NCBI GenBank assembly: GCA_964636495.1
Contig: CAZWSL010000001.1
Span: 124,001 to 188,000, forward strand
Direction: 5' to 3'
Length of the DNA: 64,000 nt
DNA from: Desulfobacula sp964636495
GTDB taxonomy: Bacteria > Desulfobacterota > Desulfobacteria > Desulfobacterales > Desulfobacteraceae
Part shown: piece after piece, positions 26,975-35,821 of the stretch
Layout: every line of letters begins with the position of its first letter
How positions within the stretch are numbered: position 1 is the stretch's first letter
Position numbers and translations under genes: made by a program
Notes under the pieces: model-generated
The model's input: only the letters and a program-made list of their open reading frames with translations
The model's database searches: none
Told to the model about the DNA's origin: nothing

Positions 26975-27892
26975 ATGGATTCAGTGACGCTTGATCAGGT
27001 TAGGCTTAATTTTAATCCCACTGGTATTGCAATTATTAATGCAGCTATTGGATTAATGATGCTCGGAGTTGCTCTTGAACTTAAAATCGACGATTTCAAG
27101 AGAATAGTTTTAAACCCTAAAGCCCCTTTAATAGGACTGGCTGCACAATTCATCTTATTACCTGCTTTGACATTTGCTCTGGTTTTAATGATTAAGCCTT
27201 TTCCATCTATTGCGCTTGGTATGATACTGGTTGCAGCCTGTCCCGGAGGAAATCTTTCCAATATCATAACCTATCTTTCCAAAGGTAATTGTGCTGTATC
27301 TATCAGCATGACTGCTGTGTCAACCCTTGCTGCAATTATTATGACTCCCCTGAATATCTCTTTTTGGGGGAGAATGTATCCGGCAACAGCAGCTATTTTA
27401 AAAGAGGTAAGTCTTAACCCCTGGGATGTACTGGTTACCATATTTTTGATTCTCGGGATTCCCCTGATGACAGGTATGACTGTCGGGCACTATTTTCCGG
27501 AACTTGCACAGAAAGTTAAAAAGCCTTTTAAAATATTTTCCCTCTTTTTTTTCATGATAATTGTATGCGGAGCTCTTGCAGCAAACTGGCATCATTTCCT
27601 GCAATATGTCGGTATTGTCATACTGGCGGTTTTGATTCATAATGCCCTTGCATTAAACATTGGCTACTGGTCTGGAAAGATTGCCAGGCTTGATGAAAGA
27701 GATTGCCGGGCAGTCAGCATTGAAGTGGGAATCCAGAATTCTGCACTGGGTCTTGTACTGGTATTCAGCTTTTTTGAAGGTCTTGGCGGCATGGCAATCC
27801 TTGTAGCGTGGTGGGGTATATGGCATATCATTGCCGGGCTTGCAGCTTCTGTTATTTTTAATATGAAAAAATTGCCTGAAGAGACTGCCTAA
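26975..27892 (+). CDS. Bile acid:sodium symporter (BASS) family transporter
   Basis: The 305-residue integral membrane protein has about nine to ten hydrophobic segments. It carries family motifs 'AACPGGNLSNIITYLSKGN' (about 87-105) and 'EVGIQNSALGLVLVFSFF' (about 250-267), which form the sodium and substrate sites in BASS proteins. Bacterial members move small organic acids such as pantoate or 2-oxoacids rather than bile acids. It starts 15 bases after the ThDP enzyme and probably brings in or exports the compound that the cassette handles. Confidence 0.85.
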   Translation: MDSVTLDQVRLNFNPTGIAIINAAIGLMMLGVALELKIDDFKRIVLNPKAPLIGLAAQFILLPALTFALVLMIKPFPSIALGMILVAACPGGNLSNIITYLSKGNCAVSISMTAVSTLAAIIMTPLNISFWGRMYPATAAILKEVSLNPWDVLVTIFLILGIPLMTGMTVGHYFPELAQKVKKPFKIFSLFFFMIIVCGALAANWHHFLQYVGIVILAVLIHNALALNIGYWSGKIARLDERDCRAVSIEVGIQNSALGLVLVFSFFEGLGGMAILVAWWGIWHIIAGLAASVIFNMKKLPEETA

Positions 27893-27935
27893 AAATTATA
27901 TGGGATGTTCACACACTATGTGAGGATTTTAAATA

Positions 27936-28742
27936 GTGGGTTTTAACAGTTTTAAAGATTTAGTTGTAATTGTTACGGGTGGTGCTTCCGGCATAGGACT
28001 TGCCACCTGCAGAGAAATTGTAAAATATGGCGCAAAGATTGTCATATTTGATATGGATAAAACCGGTCTTGAAAACTGCCGTAGCGAATTTTCCGGCAGA
28101 GGGTATGATATTCTTGCTCTGGAGTGTGATATTACAAAAGAAGATGTCTGCAGAGATTCAATACAGAAGGTTTTAAATGAATTTGGAAAAATTGATATTT
28201 TATTTAACAATGCAGGCATTACCCAGAGAGGACTATTCAAAGACACAGATATCGGCGTGTTTAAAAAAGTGATGGATGTTAATTTTTTTGGATCTCTCTA
28301 TTGCACAAAGGCTGCTCTGCCGAGCATAATCAAATCAAAAGGCATGATTATTGTAAATGAATCAATTGCCGGAGTGGCTCCACTGCTGGGAAGGAGCGGG
28401 TATAGCGCCAGTAAACATGCACTGCATGGAATGTTTACATCCTTAAGGTGTGAGCTTCGCCATAAAGGCGTGCATGTTATGATTGTCTGCCCCGGGTTTA
28501 TCAAAACAAATCTTCAGACAAGAGCTCTTGGCAGTGATGGTAATATAGCCTCACATGAGCAGACAATAATCGGTAAAGCAGATACTCCTGAAAATGCTGC
28601 AAAAAGGATTGTACAGGGGATAATAAAGAGAAAATCCATGCTTGTTCTTACTTTTATGGGAAAAACAGGTTATATTATTTCAAGGCTCTTTCCGATTGTT
28701 TATGAGTATCTTATGACACGCCAGTTCAAAGATGAACTCTGA
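27936..28742 (+). CDS. Short-chain dehydrogenase/reductase (SDR), second of the cassette
   Basis: The 268-residue protein has 'VIVTGGASGIGLATCREI' (classical TGxxxGIG), 'DKTG' after beta-2, 'NNAGITQRG', the catalytic Ser in 'NESIAGVAP' and YSASK (YxxxK). The C-terminus has a longer hydrophobic segment ('MGKTGYIISRLFPIVYEYL'), as in membrane-associated 11-beta-HSD-like SDRs. The start is GTG 27936 behind GAGGA. It follows the transporter by 43 bases. Substrate is unknown. Confidence 0.85.
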   Translation: MGFNSFKDLVVIVTGGASGIGLATCREIVKYGAKIVIFDMDKTGLENCRSEFSGRGYDILALECDITKEDVCRDSIQKVLNEFGKIDILFNNAGITQRGLFKDTDIGVFKKVMDVNFFGSLYCTKAALPSIIKSKGMIIVNESIAGVAPLLGRSGYSASKHALHGMFTSLRCELRHKGVHVMIVCPGFIKTNLQTRALGSDGNIASHEQTIIGKADTPENAAKRIVQGIIKRKSMLVLTFMGKTGYIISRLFPIVYEYLMTRQFKDEL

Positions 28743-28923
28743 ATGTTCTCTATTTACACGCTTTAAAATTTGATATATTGTCTTCTGTCACAATATATGA
28801 TTAAAATCCGATTTTCAGATTTAAACTGCGGTTGAAGAGGTCATCAACAGTGTAACCCTGTATAAAAGCTGCAAACAGTGAAAGATACGTTATCTGAATT
28901 TAAAATAAGGACAGCATTCAAGT

Positions 28924-29994
28924 ATGAAAATAGGAATTATAGGTCTGCCGCAGACCGGAAAAAAAACGTTATTTCAAATTTTAACAGGACATGAGATCAC
29001 GGACGTTTCCAAGATATTTAAACCAGTGCCCGGAAGTGCTGATATTCTTGATTCCAGGTTTAATCAGCTTGTGGATATGTATGAGCCGAAGAAAAATGTA
29101 AAAGCCAGGATAGAGATTGTACTTCTGCCCAAAATGGAAGCAGAAACCATATCCAGAGGAGATATTTTCAAAGATATCGCTGATATGGATGCCATATGCC
29201 ATGTGGTGCGCGCTTTTGAAGATGATGCAGTTTACCATGCCCAAGGGTCTGTGGATGCATTGAGAGATTTTGAGATGGTTAATGCTGAGCTGATCATGCA
29301 TGATCAGATGTTTGTGGAAAAACGTATTGAACGTCTTGAAACAATGATCAAGAAAATCAAGGATGAAGATCAGCAGAAAGAGCTTGTGCTGATGAACGCC
29401 CTGAAAGAGCATCTTGAGGAAGAAAAACCGCTGCGCCTGGTTGAATTGACAGATGATGAAGAGAAGATAATCAGAAGCTATCCCTTTATTACAAGAAAAA
29501 AACTGATTGCGGCAATAAATGTGTCAGAAAATGATCTTGAAAACACAACGCTTCTTTCACTGTTTAAAGCAGATTGTGAAGCAGGTGATATTGAGGTGAT
29601 GCCGGTCTCTGCGAAGGTTGAATCTGAAATCGCCGTGCTGGATACCCAGGAAGAGAAAGATGAATTTCTTGAGGATCTTGGTATCAGAGAAACTGCCCTT
29701 GAAAATCTGACAAAACTCTGTTTGAAATCTTTGAATCTCATTTCCTTTTTTACTGTTGGCAAAGATGAAGTCCGTCAGTGGCTTGTTAAAAAAGAGGCAA
29801 AAGCTCCCACAGCAGCAGGTGCTATTCATTCTGACCTGGAAAGAGGGTTCATCCGTGCAGAAGTATTTAAATATATTGAACTGGTTGCGTCAGGCAGTGA
29901 AGCAGAACTTAAAAAAAATGGTCAGATTTATGTCCAGGGCAAAGATTATATTGTTGAAGATGGCGATATTTTAAATATTCGATTTTCTGTATAA
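28924..29994 (+). CDS. Degenerate YchF/Obg-like protein with TGS domain
   Basis: The 356-residue protein lines up with YchF over its whole length: 'HVVRAFEDDAVYHAQGSVDALRD', the coiled-coil 'VEKRIERLETMIKKI', and a C-terminal TGS domain ('LERGFIRAEVFKYIELVASGS', 'VEDGDILNIRF'). The P-loop is altered to GLPQTGKKT (residues 7-15), with Lys at the Ser that binds Mg2+. The G3 region reads 'IVLLPKMEAETISRGD' in place of the 'DIAGLVKGAS' of YchF. It is probably a divergent paralogue with weak or no hydrolysis. A normal ychF may exist elsewhere. Confidence 0.8.
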   Translation: MKIGIIGLPQTGKKTLFQILTGHEITDVSKIFKPVPGSADILDSRFNQLVDMYEPKKNVKARIEIVLLPKMEAETISRGDIFKDIADMDAICHVVRAFEDDAVYHAQGSVDALRDFEMVNAELIMHDQMFVEKRIERLETMIKKIKDEDQQKELVLMNALKEHLEEEKPLRLVELTDDEEKIIRSYPFITRKKLIAAINVSENDLENTTLLSLFKADCEAGDIEVMPVSAKVESEIAVLDTQEEKDEFLEDLGIRETALENLTKLCLKSLNLISFFTVGKDEVRQWLVKKEAKAPTAAGAIHSDLERGFIRAEVFKYIELVASGSEAELKKNGQIYVQGKDYIVEDGDILNIRFSV

Positions 29995-30034
29995 AACAGA
30001 TAGATCCATGGCAGATATTTTGTAATCAAACTCT

Positions 30035-31006
30035 CTACCAGGCGCCTATGGGCCGTATAACAGGAGTAATACCCAGTTTATCTTTTAACAGGTTAAAATC
30101 TTTTTTAGCTCTTTTTTTATCAGGATAGCTTCCTGATCTTGCTAAATACCATTTCCTGCCCTTGGAGTCATTTAAAACCAATGTTTTTGAATCAAAACCC
30201 ATCTTTACCAGTTTTTTATGCATTACCCGGGCATTTTCTCTATTTAAATATGCCCCTGTCTGAATGGTATAGCCCGTACCATTGGCCTGTTTAATGATTA
30301 AAGTGTGAGCGTTTTTATCAGTCTGGATTTTTTCTCTCTTTTCTGCTTGTGAAACTGCTTTATTCTCATCATCTTTTTTCTTCAGTTTTATCTTTTTCTG
30401 AAGTTCGGCCAGTTTCTCTTTTGCATAGCTGTTGCTTGGATTTATCTTTATGGCTTGTTCATAGGTTTTAGCCGCTTTAATGTTATCCTGTTTTTCTGCA
30501 AGCAGATCTGCCTTGTAGCAGATTGCCCAGTAGTAATCAGGTTTGAGTTTAAGAGCATCTTCAATATCTGCAAGTGCTTCCTCTTTTCTGTTCAGTTCTG
30601 CAAAGCATAGGGCGCGGTTAAAATAGGGGGCATAACTGCCGGGTGATTTATCTATGGCTATACCATAGTTTTCAATAGCATGGATGTAGTTTTTTTTATA
30701 ATACCATGCGACACCAAGATTGCTGTGTATCCCTTTTAAGTCGGGAAACAGCTTTTTTGCTTTCATGAAGTCATCAATTGCAGCGTCATATTTTTTTTGT
30801 TTTATATAACAGATACCACGTTTTTTATATGCATCTGCATGACCGGGATCTTTCTCAATAATCTCTGAAAACAGATGAATTGCATCCTGATATTTCTCCT
30901 GTTTAAAAGATTTGACTCCAAGGTCAAACAACTCATTCTGGGTCCGGGCGGAGATGTCAGTATAAAAAAACAGGAGCAGTAATGCTAAAAACAGATATTT
31001 TTTCAA
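30035..31006 (-). CDS. Secreted TPR-repeat protein with C-terminal SPOR domain
   Basis: The preferred start is TTG 31006 behind AAGGAAA, giving 323 residues that begin with a clean signal peptide ('MKKYLFLALLLLFFYTDISA'); a TTG seven codons upstream is possible. About five TPR units run from residue 25 to 190, followed by a lysine/glutamate-rich linker and a SPOR domain ('YTIQTGAYLNRENARVMHKK', 'KWYLARSGSYPDKKRAKK'). SPOR domains bind denuded septal peptidoglycan, so a periplasmic scaffold at the division site is likely. No partner is encoded beside it. Confidence 0.85.
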   Translation of the reverse strand: MKKYLFLALLLLFFYTDISARTQNELFDLGVKSFKQEKYQDAIHLFSEIIEKDPGHADAYKKRGICYIKQKKYDAAIDDFMKAKKLFPDLKGIHSNLGVAWYYKKNYIHAIENYGIAIDKSPGSYAPYFNRALCFAELNRKEEALADIEDALKLKPDYYWAICYKADLLAEKQDNIKAAKTYEQAIKINPSNSYAKEKLAELQKKIKLKKKDDENKAVSQAEKREKIQTDKNAHTLIIKQANGTGYTIQTGAYLNRENARVMHKKLVKMGFDSKTLVLNDSKGRKWYLARSGSYPDKKRAKKDFNLLKDKLGITPVIRPIGAW

Positions 31007-31244
31007 AGCAGATTTCCTTATTTTCAATATAGAACTTATTTATCTCTTATAAAATAATTTTGGTAAATTCAATATAAAAGATTAAAAGTAACAGTTTGTC
31101 ATTTCATTTCTGAAATTAAAGCTCTGCATGCTATTCTATTGAAAGTGATTGACAATATATAACTTTTTTGTCAAAGTTTACTATCTATTATTATAAGCAT
31201 GTGCAGTAGCTCCGGGTGGTAGGTGATGGAAAAAGGGAATATCA

Positions 31245-33866
31245 GTGGTACAAAATTTGATTGAAGATATAGTAGCAAGCAGAGAGTATTACGGGCATAT
31301 TCTAACGGAAGACTACTCTGATGCGCTCAAGCAGCATGTTTCCAGAAAAATTCTCTGTTTAAGAGAACTTGATCAGATTCATAATCCGGCAATTCCATAT
31401 ATCTCTGCATGGCAGAAAGAAGAAAAAGCAATGTGGTATGAATTTATCGGAGCCAGATTTATTGAGCTAATGGGATGTAAACCTTGTGATGCCCCGGAAA
31501 TGCTGCGGAAAAGCATAATAGAAAGACGTGTGTACAGCTATGGGGATATGAATAATATCCATATCCAAAAAAATTCCATGCAGCAGAATGAGCTGGGTGA
31601 CTCGAGAAAAGGATTGCGCAGAGAGGGTGAAAAGAGAGGGCTTGTTGAAGCGGTCTATAAAATATCTCTTGACAGTGATGATGTGATCTGGTTGAAAGAC
31701 CAGGCATTTGTAGAAGCGCATAAAAAAGATAAGATTTATCTCTCTTCAGGATGTCTGACCATTGTAACCAAAGAGATGGAGGCAGAGGAGGAATTACTCA
31801 GAACCCAAGAGATTCTTGAACAAAATACCCGCAAGCTTAAGAGAGCAAAAAGACTTCAGGAAAAAAATGCTGCTGAACTTTCCAGAGCAGTTGGTCAGAT
31901 TGAAACAGCAAGAGTAGAGGCAGAAAGGGCAAATAAGGCCAAGAGTGAATTTCTGGCAGTCATCAGCCATGAGATCCGAAATCCCATGAATGGGATTATT
32001 GGCGCCTGCGATCTTGTCATGGGCAGTGAACTCAATCTGAAGCAGAAAGAACATCTCAACATCATCAGGAGTTCTGCAAGAGCACTTCTGGGGATGATTA
32101 ATGACATCCTTGATTTTTCAAAAATAGAGGCTGGAAAACTTGAACTTGAAGCAGTCCCTTTTAATCCCAGGGAGATAATTGAAGAAGTTTCAGACATATT
32201 TCTGGAACTGATGAGTAAAAAAAATATTGAGCTGGTAGTGGATATCTCACCGGATGTTCCTGTTCAGCTGATTGCCGATCCTCTTCGGCTTCGTCAGGTT
32301 ATGATCAATCTAACATCCAATGCATTGAAGTTCACTGACCAGGGTGAAATATGTATCAGCGTTGAACGTATTTCAGTAAACGATGATAAAACAGAACTTC
32401 TTTTCTGTGTGCGCGATACAGGTCAGGGAATCTCTTCTGAAAATTTAGAGCTTCTTTTTGATCCCTTTACCCAGGTTGATGGCTCCTATTCCCGAAAATC
32501 AGGTGGAACAGGCCTGGGTCTGGCAATCTGCAGACAGATCATTGAAATGATGAATGGCAGAATATGGGTTGAAAGCGAGTATGGCAAAGGGAGTTCTTTT
32601 TACTTTAAAGCAGAGTTCAGTTTTTTTGAAAAAGAGCTGGCATATGTAAAGAAAATTCCAAATGAGTTCAAAGAGCTGACAGCAATGATTGTTGAGGATA
32701 ACCCGACAGCCCTCAAGGTAATGAAACGGTTTATTGAATCATTCGGTTTCCATACGGTTACCTGTGATTCAGGAGAGAAAGCGCTTGAAATCTGTTTTGC
32801 CGATGATGGAATCAACTGGCTTAATTTGATTATAATTGATGTAAGTCTGACAGGATCAGATGGTATTGCTGTAGCCGAAGAGATAAGAGCCCGTTCAGAG
32901 CGGGATATTTTTCCTGCAATTATTGCTGTAAGTGCCCTTGGCAGAGAAATCGATATTCAAAGGGCCAAAGATGCAGGAGTTGACCGTTTTTTAATCAAAC
33001 CTGTGAAGCCGTCGTTTTTACTGGAAAATATTCTGGAGATAATGGGATTTTCAACCAGCCTGTCAGAAAAGAAATCTCTGCAGACAAGAGAGCAGGAATT
33101 CTCTTTTGACGGCCATATACTCCTGGTGGATGATAACTCAATCAATCGAAGAATTGCCTCGGAAATTCTTGAACTTGCCGGTTTGACGACTGATACGGCA
33201 GAAAATGGTGCAGAGGCAGTAGAAGCAGTGCATAAATGTTCTTATGATGCAGTGCTGATGGATATCCAGATGCCTGAACTGGATGGTCTTGAGGCAACAA
33301 GAATAATTAGACAGCGATTCCGGAAAGAGGAGCTGCCCATTATTGCCATGACAGCCCATGCTATGAAAAATCACAGAGATCAGTGTTTTAAAGCCGGAAT
33401 GAACGACTATATCATAAAACCCATAGATCAGAAGGCGCTGTTTGCATCATTGAGAAAACAGATTAAACCAGAGGAGACGATACATCCTCTCCTGGATAAA
33501 AAAAATATGGTTAAAGAGAAGTTGAAAAAAAAATACAGGTATGATGCATTTCCAGGGCTGGATATTAAAAATGGACTTGAACGGCTTGGCTGGAGAGAGG
33601 ATATATACATTGAAATCGTAAAAGATTTTGTTAAAGATCAGAAGGGTTTTTCTGAAACACTTCAGGCGCCTGAGAATGCACTGCTGAAGGGAGATGACCA
33701 GATTCTGATTGAGGGGCTTTGGGCATATTGTCAGGCATCTCTGACACCTCATTTATTCCTGTCAGGTTTCCGCTGGCCATTGCCCTGGAAGCTATTGAGT
33801 GGTTTACCACATTACTTTTTAGATTACTTGCAACAAGAAGGCAGTTGTCACAGATGTTGTTTATGA
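31245..33866 (+). CDS. Hybrid sensor histidine kinase with two receiver domains and a truncated HPt end
   Basis: The 873-residue protein has a cytoplasmic N-terminal region with no membrane helices (about 1-180), a coiled coil, a HisKA domain with His242 in 'VISHEIRNPMNG', and a HATPase domain with 'DPLRLRQVMINLTSNALKF' and 'GGTGLGLAI'. Receiver 1 has a phospho-Asp at 532, and receiver 2 has Asp673 in 'VLMDIQMPELDG'. An HPt domain starts at about residue 770 ('FPGLDIKNGLERLGW') but breaks off after 'GFSETLQA', before the HxLKG histidine. The last 60 or so residues are antisense to the next gene and look non-native. Start is GTG 31245 behind AAAGGGA. Confidence 0.85.
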   Translation: MVQNLIEDIVASREYYGHILTEDYSDALKQHVSRKILCLRELDQIHNPAIPYISAWQKEEKAMWYEFIGARFIELMGCKPCDAPEMLRKSIIERRVYSYGDMNNIHIQKNSMQQNELGDSRKGLRREGEKRGLVEAVYKISLDSDDVIWLKDQAFVEAHKKDKIYLSSGCLTIVTKEMEAEEELLRTQEILEQNTRKLKRAKRLQEKNAAELSRAVGQIETARVEAERANKAKSEFLAVISHEIRNPMNGIIGACDLVMGSELNLKQKEHLNIIRSSARALLGMINDILDFSKIEAGKLELEAVPFNPREIIEEVSDIFLELMSKKNIELVVDISPDVPVQLIADPLRLRQVMINLTSNALKFTDQGEICISVERISVNDDKTELLFCVRDTGQGISSENLELLFDPFTQVDGSYSRKSGGTGLGLAICRQIIEMMNGRIWVESEYGKGSSFYFKAEFSFFEKELAYVKKIPNEFKELTAMIVEDNPTALKVMKRFIESFGFHTVTCDSGEKALEICFADDGINWLNLIIIDVSLTGSDGIAVAEEIRARSERDIFPAIIAVSALGREIDIQRAKDAGVDRFLIKPVKPSFLLENILEIMGFSTSLSEKKSLQTREQEFSFDGHILLVDDNSINRRIASEILELAGLTTDTAENGAEAVEAVHKCSYDAVLMDIQMPELDGLEATRIIRQRFRKEELPIIAMTAHAMKNHRDQCFKAGMNDYIIKPIDQKALFASLRKQIKPEETIHPLLDKKNMVKEKLKKKYRYDAFPGLDIKNGLERLGWREDIYIEIVKDFVKDQKGFSETLQAPENALLKGDDQILIEGLWAYCQASLTPHLFLSGFRWPLPWKLLSGLPHYFLDYLQQEGSCHRCCL

Positions 33867-34584
33867 GTCTTGGGTTTCCTTTGCTTGTAATTTGAATAAA
33901 CCGTATGGCTTCATCATCAAAGACAGGTGAGCCGGTTGCACCGGAATGTATCAGGCGGAAATAGATATATTCCCGGGTCTCTTCAAAGCCAAGCGGCCTT
34001 AAAGAGTATATTCTTTTTATCCGCTGTCCAAAAGCCACCATTTTTTTGTAATTGAGCATTTTTAAAAAATAGGGGTGGGCAAACATGATAATTCTGATGG
34101 GAAAAAACCCAGCATAATTATAACTTGCAAACAGTCTGATCTTATCAACAAAAGCATAGCTGAATTCCTGTGCATCATCAATGATGATATATATTATTCT
34201 TCTTTTTTCATCCCTCTTTTTTTCAAAGTATTCATGTATTACCCGCTGCAGAGCTGGTTCATCTTTTTTCGCATCTGCTCCCCCTGTTGCAATATCCAGC
34301 TCCTCTATTATTTTTTCAAGGAGCATGGTAAATGTATACATGGGGGTTGGAACCGAAACAGATGGCAGGTGGGGATTTTTTTTGAATAATTTTAACAGTT
34401 TCAGATATAAAAGTGTCTTGCCAGCTCCATAGTCTCCTGTCACCAGAAGGTTGGGCTCATTACTTTTTATTCCCTGGAGCAGATAATTCCAGCCATTCTC
34501 GTGGGCTTTTGATTTGTAAAAGAGTTCTGGTGAAGGATGGCTGTCAAATGGCTCTTTCTGCATTAAATAAAATTTTTTATACAT
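33631..34584 (-). CDS. ExeA/GspA-like AAA ATPase
   Basis: ATG 34584 behind AGAGGT gives 317 residues. The N-terminus 'YLMQKEPFDSHPSPELFYKS' is the ExeA-type entry, Walker A is 'LLVTGDYGAGKTLLYLKLLK' and Walker B 'IIYIIIDDAQ'. 'GNPRLINNICDNCLLVA' is the usual C-terminal block of this family. The conserved part ends near residue 275. The last 40 residues are polar, lack family character and lie antisense to the histidine kinase end. Related ATPases energise secretion, polysaccharide export or transposition; which applies here is not clear. It is 58 bases downstream of an HTH gene. Confidence 0.78.
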   Translation of the reverse strand: MYKKFYLMQKEPFDSHPSPELFYKSKAHENGWNYLLQGIKSNEPNLLVTGDYGAGKTLLYLKLLKLFKKNPHLPSVSVPTPMYTFTMLLEKIIEELDIATGGADAKKDEPALQRVIHEYFEKKRDEKRRIIYIIIDDAQEFSYAFVDKIRLFASYNYAGFFPIRIIMFAHPYFLKMLNYKKMVAFGQRIKRIYSLRPLGFEETREYIYFRLIHSGATGSPVFDDEAIRFIQITSKGNPRLINNICDNCLLVASNLKSNVVNHSIASRAMASGNLTGINEVSEMPDNMPKAPQSESGHLPSAVHSQAPEVFQKNPSDL

Positions 34585-34642
34585 CCAAAGCACCTCTCAA
34601 TTATACCGTTTAGCAAAAACGTATATTTTTTTTTAATTGAAT

Positions 34643-34915
34643 TCATTTTACATCATCCAGAAAAATTTCATTGTATTTCCACTTTTTTTCTGTTGGTGAC
34701 TGCCCCTTGTTCAACCCTTTGATGATTTTATGTTTTGTCACCTGAGTCGGCATGGTCAGCATTCGCTCTGTCTGGCTGATGACCTTGGTACTTACATTTG
34801 CCTGCTTAGACAGGGCGGTAATGGTCATACCCAAGCTTATCCTTACCTCTTTAAGTCTGTTTTTTCTGATTTTACTGACCGCATCTTTTCTCTCAATGTA
34901 TTGCCAGTCACTCAT
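34643..34915 (-). CDS. Small XRE-family helix-turn-helix regulator
   Basis: The 90-residue protein has a Cro/C1-type HTH from about 18 to 70 ('LKEVRISLGMTITALSKQAN', then 'VSTKVISQTER'), and a short basic tail. ATG 34915 follows a GGGG-rich site. It precedes the ExeA-like ATPase on the same strand and probably regulates this pair. A promoter with palindromes lies about 120 bases upstream, which fits autoregulation (inference). Confidence 0.75.
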   Translation of the reverse strand: MSDWQYIERKDAVSKIRKNRLKEVRISLGMTITALSKQANVSTKVISQTERMLTMPTQVTKHKIIKGLNKGQSPTEKKWKYNEIFLDDVK

Positions 34916-35414
34916 TTTTTTCCCCTAAAGTTTTGGGTTTAATGAAGCTAAAAAGAAATTTGTCATGACCGCCAGAATTTCTTTTACAGCAGTTTAATCC
35001 AAAAAATACGTTTTTTGAATAATCCCTCAGATTCATGCATATAGGGATAAATATGGATTGTCAAGGATTTTTTCGAAAAAGTTCAAACTTTTCCTATTTT
35101 TTCCTATTTTTTCTCGATCATTCCAAGAATTATATTCAAATCTAATCCTGTGTGATGATTTCAGGATGGATAAATTAATTTAATATGTGAATATTCCAGG
35201 CTGCTGCAGATAGCAAACAGGATATTATAAATATGAGAGAAGGCTTTACAGTTTAAATGGACAGTTGTTGTTACATTTTTCTGCTGATCTTTATTTTACA
35301 GGAGAGAAGGGAAGAATATGATGGGCTTAAAGAGAGTTAAAATGCAGAACCGTGTTATCGTGTTGAGCGGGTATGCTGCTGGTCTGCAGTCTGTCCTAAA
35401 GAGTTTATCAGTGA
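34916..35414. other. Intergenic region between the HTH gene and the 35.4 kb gene
   Basis: This 499-base stretch is AT-rich. It holds the HTH-gene promoter and palindromes at 35059-35108 (separate entry). A possible plus-strand ORF of 46 codons (35318-35458) has an AGGAG-like site but shows no recognisable protein and runs antisense into the next gene. Nothing else is seen. Confidence 0.6.
35059..35108 (-). promoter_or_regulatory. Promoter and palindromic operator candidate for the HTH-ATPase pair
   Basis: On the minus strand a perfect TTGACA (35064-35059) has possible -10 boxes 15-17 bp downstream (TATATG or TATGCA, both weak). Directly upstream lie TTTTTCGAAAAA (35069-35080), AAAAGTT-CA-AACTTTT with 7-bp perfect arms (35077-35092), and two tandem copies of TTTTCCTATT (35089-35098, 35099-35108). 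This density of symmetric sites fits binding of a small HTH dimer. Confidence 0.4.
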
Positions 35415-35819
35415 CTACTCTTTTGCATTTTCATGGGCCTGGCTCAGTCTCTGTTTAATATATTGAATTTCATCTCTTTCATACTCATAGAGGTCAAAGC
35501 AATACCCATCTTCACCAAGAAGTCCTTCAGGTATGAGATCTCCGGTTTCATCAGGATCAGTGATCATCTCGCCATAAAAGCAGACAGAGAGCCATCTCTC
35601 TTCAGGATCATCATCAATTACATCAACCATGGCAAACAGGGATCGTTTTTTCTGATCTTTCTGCCTCGGGCGCAGAGAATAACTCACTCCAGGGCGGGCA
35701 TTAAATTCAAAACTGGTTCCGGTAAGGCTTTTCAAGTGTTCGTAAAGCTCTATAAATGCCTCTCTGTTCCGGTTTTCGCTTTCGGGCCAGGATTCAAGAA
35801 AGCTGTCTATCTGATCCAT
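35415..35819 (-). CDS. Conserved hypothetical protein
   Basis: This 134-residue acidic, soluble protein has no signal or membrane segment. Its middle holds 'FEFNARPGVSYSLRPRQKD', 'SLFAMVDVIDDDPEERWLSVCFYGEM' and 'GYCFDLYEYERDE', which look like a well-folded domain, but I do not recognise the family. It begins two bases after moaB, so it shares an operon with moaB and pyrR. That placement hints at a housekeeping role; no function is assigned. Confidence 0.75.
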   Translation of the reverse strand: MDQIDSFLESWPESENRNREAFIELYEHLKSLTGTSFEFNARPGVSYSLRPRQKDQKKRSLFAMVDVIDDDPEERWLSVCFYGEMITDPDETGDLIPEGLLGEDGYCFDLYEYERDEIQYIKQRLSQAHENAKE

Positions 35820-35821
35820 TT

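Noticed and set aside
35318..35458. Plus-strand 46-codon ORF with an AGGAG-like site
   Set aside because: No recognisable motif, and it runs antisense into the 35415-35819 gene. Not enough support to annotate.
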